From the NCBI GenBank assembly GCA_002399345.1, contig DHDL01000010.1, positions 65,569 through 77,205 of the forward strand: a stretch of 11,637 nt of DNA, written 5' to 3'. Position numbers and translations under genes: made by a program. The stretch comes from Thermoanaerobacterales bacterium UBA4877 (GTDB taxonomy: Bacteria > Bacillota > Thermoanaerobacteria > Thermoanaerobacterales > UBA4877). The notes below the pieces were generated by a model, which was given only the letters and a program-made list of their open reading frames with translations, was not told the origin of the DNA and searched no databases. This document shows, one piece after another, positions 6,932 to 11,637 of this stretch. Numbering within the stretch: the stretch's first letter is position 1; every line of letters begins with the position of its first letter.

Positions 6932-6986
6932 CTCCTCTCTCTTTAGCTTAAGGCTATGTGACGCAGCCACACTAAAGAGAAAGGAG
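6932..6986 (-). promoter_or_regulatory. RBS-masking helix (riboswitch expression platform) of folT
   Basis: On the minus strand CTCCTTTCTCTTTAG (plus 6972-6986) can pair over 15 positions, with one wobble pair, with CTAAAGAGAGAGGAG (plus 6932-6946). The second arm covers five bases of the AGGAGGTG ribosome binding site (6929-6936), so the helix would block translation. A competing 12-pair helix joins GTCACATTAAAG (6988-6999) and CTTTAGTGTGGC (6966-6977). It uses part of the same arm and three bases of the riboswitch closing stem. This is the layout of a translational off-switch; direction of control is inferred from known THF riboswitches. Confidence 0.75.
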
Positions 6987-6996
6987 TCTTTAATGT

Positions 6997-7092
6997 GACA
7001 GCGGAATGCGACATCTACACCGCAGGGCGAAACCTTTCGTCCAGGAGCAACTTCCCATCTCCTGGCACTTAACGCGCGATGTCTACTCTGCC
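6997..7092 (-). promoter_or_regulatory. Tetrahydrofolate (THF) riboswitch aptamer
   Basis: The minus strand carries the conserved elements of the THF riboswitch in order: GAGTAGA, GCGTTAAGTG (plus 7066-7075), a GGGA loop, ACGAA, GCGGTG, and GCATTCCGCT near the 3' end. Pairings visible are P1 GGCAG (7088-7092) with CTGTC (6997-7001), P2 GACATC (7078-7083) with GATGTC (7010-7015), and P3 CCAGGAG (7059-7065) with CTCCTGG (7041-7047), the last two perfect. The aptamer binds reduced folates in the folT leader. It begins about where the predicted transcript starts (near 7095), so the leader is essentially all switch. Confidence 0.9.
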
Positions 7093-7099
7093 TCTGCCT

Positions 7100-7110
7100 T
7101 GATTATATCA
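7100..7110 (-). promoter_or_regulatory. Extended -10 promoter for folT
   Basis: The minus strand reads TGATATAAT, a perfect extended -10 element (TGn plus TATAAT; TATAAT is plus 7102-7107). No good -35 is seen (CTGCAT at 17 bases), which an extended -10 can tolerate. The predicted start near 7095 falls at the 5' edge of the riboswitch, which supports both calls. Confidence 0.7.
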
Positions 7111-7160
7111 AATAGCAAACTTAAATGCAGGACGTTGTATAAACTTATTGACCATTGGTG

Positions 7161-7166
7161 TATAAT
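7161..7166 (+). promoter_or_regulatory. Possible -10 box for pth-mfd
   Basis: TATAAT lies 19 bases before the pth start. No convincing -35 is present (TTGTAT at 7135 is 20 bases away). A start near 7173 would leave a leader of about 13 bases that begins almost at the ribosome binding site. It may be fortuitous, with the true promoter further up in the divergent folT-pth gap. Confidence 0.3.
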
Positions 7167-7185
7167 TACAATTGGAGGAACAATG

Positions 7186-7740
7186 ATGAAAATTGTTTTA
7201 GGTATAGGAAATCCCGGCACGAAGTATGCCGGAACGAGACATAACGTCGGCTTTATGGTTATTGACGAGCTGGCTGGAAGATATAATATAAATTTTAAAG
7301 ACAGGTTTAAAGGACTCATAGGTGAGACAATAATAGACGGTGAAAAGATACTTTTCATTAAGCCCCTTACCTATGTTAATGATTCGGGGCGGTGCGCCTT
7401 TGATGTGGTAAATTTTTACAAATCAACTGTGCAGGATGTTTTTGTTATCTGCGATGATGTAAACTTGCCGTTGGGTAAGATACGTATAAGAAAGAAAGGC
7501 AGCGACGGCGGACATAATGGACTTAAATCCATAATATATAATTTAAAGAGTGAGGATTTTCCACGTATAAGAATAGGTACAGGAAAGCCTCAGCACGATC
7601 TGGTATCGCATGTGCTGGGAAGATTCACGCAGGAGGAAATGACAGTGATGGCTCAGAGTATAAATGATGCTGTTGATGCCGTAGAGTGTATGATAAAAGA
7701 TGGGATAAGCACTGCCATGAACCGTTACAATCCCAATTGA
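7186..7740 (+). CDS. pth: Peptidyl-tRNA hydrolase
   Basis: Pth cleaves the ester bond of peptidyl-tRNAs that drop off ribosomes, recycling tRNA. The 184-residue length fits the bacterial family. It has the GIGNPGTKYAGTRHNVGF signature with Asn9 and catalytic His19, KPLTYVNDSG (Asn65), CDDVNLPLG (Asp90) and GSDGGHNGLKSI (Asn111), followed by RIRIGTGKP. Two adjacent ATG codons (7183, 7186) are possible; 7186 is preferred because it is seven bases after GGAGG (7174-7178) and gives the usual MKIVLGIGN start. The usual Met of the TFMNxSG motif is Val64 here. The open frame runs upstream to 7006, but that stretch is the riboswitch on the other strand. The mfd start follows 12 bases after the stop, so the two are probably one transcript. 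Confidence 0.96.
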   Translation: MKIVLGIGNPGTKYAGTRHNVGFMVIDELAGRYNINFKDRFKGLIGETIIDGEKILFIKPLTYVNDSGRCAFDVVNFYKSTVQDVFVICDDVNLPLGKIRIRKKGSDGGHNGLKSIIYNLKSEDFPRIRIGTGKPQHDLVSHVLGRFTQEEMTVMAQSINDAVDAVECMIKDGISTAMNRYNPN

Positions 7741-7752
7741 GGTGATGTTAGC

Positions 7753-10700
7753 TTGACTTTTAACCCCTATTTTAAGACAAATTCTTTTGGGCAGCTGAGG
7801 GATGCGATAGACTCGGGGACTCAGCCCATAGCGTTGACCGGTCTTTTAACCGGCCAGGCCGCACCGCTTTTGGCGGCTTTAAACAAAGAATTTAATAGGC
7901 AGGTCCTCATAGTAACTGAGAATGAGAATGAAATGAGAAAGCTCTATGAGGATCTGTCATTTTATTTAAAAAATCAAGAGGTTTATCTTTTTCCCAAAAG
8001 AGATGTTGTGTTTTATTCTGTAGAGGCTGTGAGCACAGATATGACAGCCGACAGGTTAAAAACCTTAAGTGCTCTGTCATCGGGGCGTAGCTCCGTTGTG
8101 TGCGCATCCATGGATGCACTCATGCAGGTACTCATGCCGCCTGAGGTTTACACGGGTACAGGCTTGGATATAGCAGTCGGTGATACCGTGGACAGGAATG
8201 GGATTATAGATACACTTATTTATATGGGATATGAGAGGGAAATGATGGTAGAGGGCAGGGGCCAGTTCTCCGTCCGGGGAGATATTATAGACCTTTTTCC
8301 CATGGACACGCAGCAGGCGGTGCGAATCGAACTATTTGACATCGAGGTTGATTCGATAAGGTATTTTGACCCTGCTTCGCAGCGTTCATATGAAGAGACG
8401 AATAGTGTGCACATAACACCGGCAAGGGAGCTACTCGCTACGCCGGATGATTTTAAAAGAGCATATAAGAAAATATCCTATGATCTTACTGCTCAGATGA
8501 GCAGGATAAAACTGCCTAATGTTCAGGACAAACTGAGGGAAAAGATAGAGGACAGGCTGGCAAACTTTAACCTCGGTACTTATTTTGAAGGTATTGAGCA
8601 ATACCTGCCGTACTTTTACGGCAAGGCATATACCCTCGTAGACTACCTTAAAGAAGATGCCCTCATTGTATTTAATGAGCCGTCCCGGCTTGATGCAAAA
8701 TCATCAAAGGATCTGGAAAGATTTAACGAGATGTTTGAAGACCTCCTGACAAGGGGCGAGGTGCTGCCCGGCCAGGCCAGGCTGAAGACTGATTTCGGCG
8801 GTATACTGTCCTCGGCGATAAATAAGACCTGCCTTACGGTATCCACATTCCCGCGGAATAATATAATAAGTCCTAAGGTATCAATTGATTTTCTGGCGAA
8901 GGGTATGCACCCCTTCCACGGCAAAGCCGAGCTCATAAGAGAAGAGCTCAAAACATGGAACAGCAAGGCATATACCGTAGTACTGCTTGCGGGTAGCGAG
9001 GATAAGGCCCGTTCCATGGTAAAGAGCCTGGCGGATTTCGGCATAAATTCCCACTTTATCGATGATATAGAAGGTCTTAAATTAAATGAAATAAACATAA
9101 TGCCGGGCAGTGTTTCCGAAGGATACGAAATACCCGAATCAGGCTTTGCCCTGGCTACGGAAGCAGAGCTTTTCGGCGTATCCAAGCAAAGAAGGGCGCC
9201 CTCAAAAAAGGCCCGCAAGGGTAAGCTGGAGGTTACCGATCTCCATCCGGGCGACTATGTAGTGCATGAAAATCATGGGATAGGTAGGTTTACCGGGATC
9301 GTTACCTTCAAGGTGGAAGGAGTAACCCGCGATTATCTCAACCTGGAGTATTCCGGGGCCGATAAACTGTATGTCCCGGTGGACCAGATGGATCTTATAC
9401 AGAAATATGTGGGCGAAGAAAGCAAGAAACCCAGGTTAAATAAACTGGGCGGCAGCGAGTGGCAAAAGACCCGGACTAAAGTAAAACAGGGTATAGAAGA
9501 AATGGCAAAGGAACTTATTAATCTCTATGCGGTGCGTCAGGCCACCCCGGGGCATGCCTTTTCTCCCGATACTCCTTGGCAAAAAGAATTTGAGGAGGGT
9601 TTTCCCTATGAGGAGACACCCGACCAGATAAGGTCAGTTGCAGAGGTAAAGAAGGACATGGAAAAGCCGCGGCCTATGGATAGGCTTCTCTGTGGCGATG
9701 TGGGCTATGGCAAGACAGAGGTGGCTATAAGGGCGGCATTTAAAGCGGTTATGGACAATAAGCAGGTTGCTTATCTATGTCCCACCACTATACTAGCCGA
9801 ACAGCACTATAATAACTTTGTAGATAGGTTTAAGAATTTTCCCGTAAGCATAGACATGCTCAGCCGATTTCGCACACCTGAGCAGCAAAAGCATACCCTA
9901 AAAAAGATCAGGTATGGCAGCGTTGATATTGTAATCGGCACGCACCGGCTTATACAGAAGGATATCCGGTTTAAAGATCTTGGATTGCTGATAGTGGATG
10001 AGGAACAGAGGTTTGGCGTAAAGCAGAAGGAGAGGCTTAAGGAAATTGCCAAAAATGTGGATGCCCTTGCTCTTTCTGCTACGCCCATACCGCGGACAAT
10101 GCACATGTCGCTTATAGGTCTTCGGGATATGAGCGAAATAGAGACTCCGCCGCAGGAGAGGTATCCGGTGCAGACATATGTGATGGAATACAACGATGAG
10201 GTTGTGAGGGATGCCATTCTGCAGGAGATAAGCAGGGGAGGGCAAGTGTATTTCCTCTATAACAGGGTATATAACATCTCTAAAATAGCCACGCGGTTAA
10301 AATCATTGGTTCCCGAGGCCAAAATATGTGTTGCTCATGGGAAGATGTCTGAGAGGCAGCTGGAGAAAGTGATGAAGGCATTTTATAATAAGGAGTACAA
10401 CGTTCTTGTCTGTACGACAATAATAGAGACGGGGCTGGACATTCCCAATGTAAATACCATTATCGTAAAGGATGCAGACAGGATGGGCCTGGCCCAGCTT
10501 TATCAGCTGCGTGGGAGGGTCGGCCGCTCCAACCGTTTGGCCTATGCTTATTTTACCTATGAAAGGAATAAGGTACTCTCAGAAGAAGCCGAGAAAAGGC
10601 TCAAGGCCATAAAGGAATTTACCGAGTTCGGTTCGGGTGTTAAGCTTGCCATGAAGGACCTCGAGATACGCGGAGCAGGTAACCTGCTCGGCCCGCAGCA

Positions 10701-11262
10701 GCATGGCCACATGGTAGCAGTGGGATATGAACTCTATTTTAAGATGATGAAGGATGCCGTTGGGAAACTTAAGGGTGATAAAACCGAGGAAAAGGTTGAT
10801 ACCACTGTAGATCTCAATATAAATGCATATATAGACAGTAAATACATCAAGGAGGAATCGCTTCGCATAGAAATGTATAAGAAGTTGGCTTCTATTGAAA
10901 GCCGCGAGGATGTATCAGACATTCAGGAAGAGTTTATAGACAGATTTGGGGATATCCCAGCATCCGTATGTAACCTCATAGAGATAGTATATATAAAATC
11001 CATTGCGCAGTCGCTGAAGATACAGTCGATAGAGCAGAAGGGGGATGGTCTGGTCATCACCCTGCCGGATGAAATGGGCAGCGATATAGGCTTTGTAAGC
11101 AATTTAATGAAAGAGAATAAGGATGTCCTATACTCAGCTACCGTTCCTCCTGCTTTTACGATAAAGGTAACTGATAAAAAAGAGAATGAAATATTGAGCC
11201 GCCTGTGCTGCTTTTTGATAGCGATCAAAGAATCATTGAATTTGAAGGCCGACTTAAGATAG
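7753..11262 (+). CDS. mfd: Transcription-repair coupling factor
   Basis: Mfd is the ATP-driven translocase that displaces RNA polymerase stalled at DNA lesions and recruits UvrA. The 1169 residues match the family. It has the N-terminal UvrB-like module (about 1-340), the CarD-like polymerase-interaction domain with GDYVVHENHGIGRFTG (about 500-560), and the superfamily 2 motor. Motor motifs are Walker A GDVGYGKTE (648-656), the DEEQ box (749-752), SATPIPRT, TTIIETGLDIPNV and motif VI QLRGRVGR (918-925). The RecG-like TRG segment GAGNLLGPQQHGH and the C-terminal autoinhibitory domain follow. The start is a UUG six bases after GAGGTGAT, a site that overlaps the pth stop. No ATG start fits in frame nearby. 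Nothing is missing or broken. Confidence 0.97.
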   Translation: MTFNPYFKTNSFGQLRDAIDSGTQPIALTGLLTGQAAPLLAALNKEFNRQVLIVTENENEMRKLYEDLSFYLKNQEVYLFPKRDVVFYSVEAVSTDMTADRLKTLSALSSGRSSVVCASMDALMQVLMPPEVYTGTGLDIAVGDTVDRNGIIDTLIYMGYEREMMVEGRGQFSVRGDIIDLFPMDTQQAVRIELFDIEVDSIRYFDPASQRSYEETNSVHITPARELLATPDDFKRAYKKISYDLTAQMSRIKLPNVQDKLREKIEDRLANFNLGTYFEGIEQYLPYFYGKAYTLVDYLKEDALIVFNEPSRLDAKSSKDLERFNEMFEDLLTRGEVLPGQARLKTDFGGILSSAINKTCLTVSTFPRNNIISPKVSIDFLAKGMHPFHGKAELIREELKTWNSKAYTVVLLAGSEDKARSMVKSLADFGINSHFIDDIEGLKLNEINIMPGSVSEGYEIPESGFALATEAELFGVSKQRRAPSKKARKGKLEVTDLHPGDYVVHENHGIGRFTGIVTFKVEGVTRDYLNLEYSGADKLYVPVDQMDLIQKYVGEESKKPRLNKLGGSEWQKTRTKVKQGIEEMAKELINLYAVRQATPGHAFSPDTPWQKEFEEGFPYEETPDQIRSVAEVKKDMEKPRPMDRLLCGDVGYGKTEVAIRAAFKAVMDNKQVAYLCPTTILAEQHYNNFVDRFKNFPVSIDMLSRFRTPEQQKHTLKKIRYGSVDIVIGTHRLIQKDIRFKDLGLLIVDEEQRFGVKQKERLKEIAKNVDALALSATPIPRTMHMSLIGLRDMSEIETPPQERYPVQTYVMEYNDEVVRDAILQEISRGGQVYFLYNRVYNISKIATRLKSLVPEAKICVAHGKMSERQLEKVMKAFYNKEYNVLVCTTIIETGLDIPNVNTIIVKDADRMGLAQLYQLRGRVGRSNRLAYAYFTYERNKVLSEEAEKRLKAIKEFTEFGSGVKLAMKDLEIRGAGNLLGPQQHGHMVAVGYELYFKMMKDAVGKLKGDKTEEKVDTTVDLNINAYIDSKYIKEESLRIEMYKKLASIESREDVSDIQEEFIDRFGDIPASVCNLIEIVYIKSIAQSLKIQSIEQKGDGLVITLPDEMGSDIGFVSNLMKENKDVLYSATVPPAFTIKVTDKKENEILSRLCCFLIAIKESLNLKADLR

Positions 11263-11270
11263 TGTATAAT
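11242..11270 (+). promoter_or_regulatory. Sigma-A promoter inside the end of mfd
   Basis: TTGAAG (11242-11247) and a perfect TATAAT (11265-11270) are separated by exactly 17 bases. The -35 lies within the last codons of mfd and the -10 just after its stop. The start would be near 11277, about 26 bases before the lipoprotein gene. A second TATAAT occurs at 11276-11281 without a good -35. Confidence 0.7.
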
Positions 11271-11302
11271 GATCATATAATAAGGGATGGGGAGTGAACG
11301 AC

Positions 11303-11637
11303 TTGAAGAAAAAAGCATTGTTAGTGTTTCTGATCGTCGCTATGGTATTCAGCATGGCCGCCTGCGGGCAGGATAAAACAGTGGCTACCGTAAACGGCGT
11401 GGATATAAAGAAATCCGAGTTTGATAAAACAGTGGACAACTATAAGAAATCATATGAAGCCCAACCGAATGTGAATGATAAATATTGGAATACAGAATCT
11501 CAGGGTAAGAAAATGATAGACATACTTAAAGAGAACGTATTGGATGAGATGATATATGAGTCCTTACTCAATCAGCAGGCCAAGAAAAATAACGTAGATG
11601 TAAACTCAAAGTCCTTCAAGGATGAGCTTAAGTCTCA
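11303..11637 (+). CDS. PrsA/SurA-like lipoprotein foldase, N-terminal part (cut by window end)
   Basis: The first 111 codons are present without a stop; the 3' end lies outside the window. The N terminus is a lipoprotein signal peptide: KKK, a hydrophobic stretch, then a lipobox ending SMAAC with lipidated Cys21. After it, VATVNGVDIKKSEFDKTVDNY and a helical region resemble the SurA/PrsA N-terminal chaperone domain found before a parvulin prolyl isomerase domain. The probable role is folding exported proteins at the outer membrane face, but no isomerase domain can be seen here. The start is taken as the UUG at 11303, eight bases after GGGGAG; an in-frame GTG at 11294 is an alternative adding three residues. 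A PrsA-like gene often follows mfd in Clostridia, which agrees. Confidence 0.8.
   Translation, partial: MKKKALLVFLIVAMVFSMAACGQDKTVATVNGVDIKKSEFDKTVDNYKKSYEAQPNVNDKYWNTESQGKKMIDILKENVLDEMIYESLLNQQAKKNNVDVNSKSFKDELKS

Noticed and set aside
6923..6970. Longer folT start 16 codons upstream
   Set aside because: It would translate through the AGGAGGTG site and the masking helix, and the extra residues are hydrophilic and unlike FolT N termini.
7006..7185. Upstream extension of the pth reading frame
   Set aside because: The stretch is the complement of the THF riboswitch and folT promoter. The family N terminus starts at MKIVLGIGN, and GGAGG sits just before it.
1..11637. Novel defence, mobile or biosynthetic system
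   Set aside because: Every sizeable frame outside the shadows is a recognised family. There are no transposases, integrases, toxin-antitoxin pairs, CRISPR repeats or tRNA-linked attachment sites.

Overview
The window looks like core chromosome of a spore-forming, low-GC Gram-positive bacterium of the class Clostridia. It carries spoVG with a sigma-H-type promoter, the order spoVG-glmU-prs followed further on by pth-mfd and a PrsA/SurA-like lipoprotein, strong AGGAGG-type ribosome binding sites, frequent UUG starts, and heavy use of AUA and AGG/AGA codons. Genus cannot be fixed from sequence alone. No mobile element, CRISPR array, rRNA, tRNA or phage gene is visible.

Layout. Bases 1-79 hold the spoVG promoter and leader, followed by spoVG and an intrinsic terminator. 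A new sigma-A-type promoter then drives glmU (UDP-GlcNAc synthesis) and the tightly coupled prs (PRPP synthesis). After prs comes an inverted repeat and a clear terminator, then an OmpR-family response regulator overlapping a HAMP/HisKA sensor kinase, then a membrane-anchored HtrA serine protease. The htrA upstream region carries TTCACA repeats in 11-bp phase, which suggests the two-component pair controls the protease as in the Bacillus CssRS-HtrA secretion-stress circuit. Convergent with htrA, on the minus strand, is folT, the S component of an ECF folate transporter. Its leader is a tetrahydrofolate riboswitch followed by a helix that would mask the folT ribosome binding site. Reading rightwards again, pth and mfd form a close pair, and the window ends in the first 111 codons of a lipoprotein with its own promoter inside the end of mfd.

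How it fits together. The ends of the window are a conserved housekeeping neighbourhood (cell-wall precursor, nucleotide precursor, translation quality control, transcription-coupled repair). Between prs and pth lies a block of four genes that is not part of the usual neighbourhood: an envelope-stress sensing and proteolysis module, and a folate uptake gene with its own RNA switch. The extracytoplasmic lipoprotein at the right end would, if a PrsA-type foldase, act in the same compartment as HtrA.

I see no previously undescribed multi-gene system. The most informative items are the riboswitch with its mutually exclusive downstream helices, the phased repeats before htrA, the hairpins placed directly before two ribosome binding sites, and a glycine-to-valine change in the kinase ATP-binding motif.
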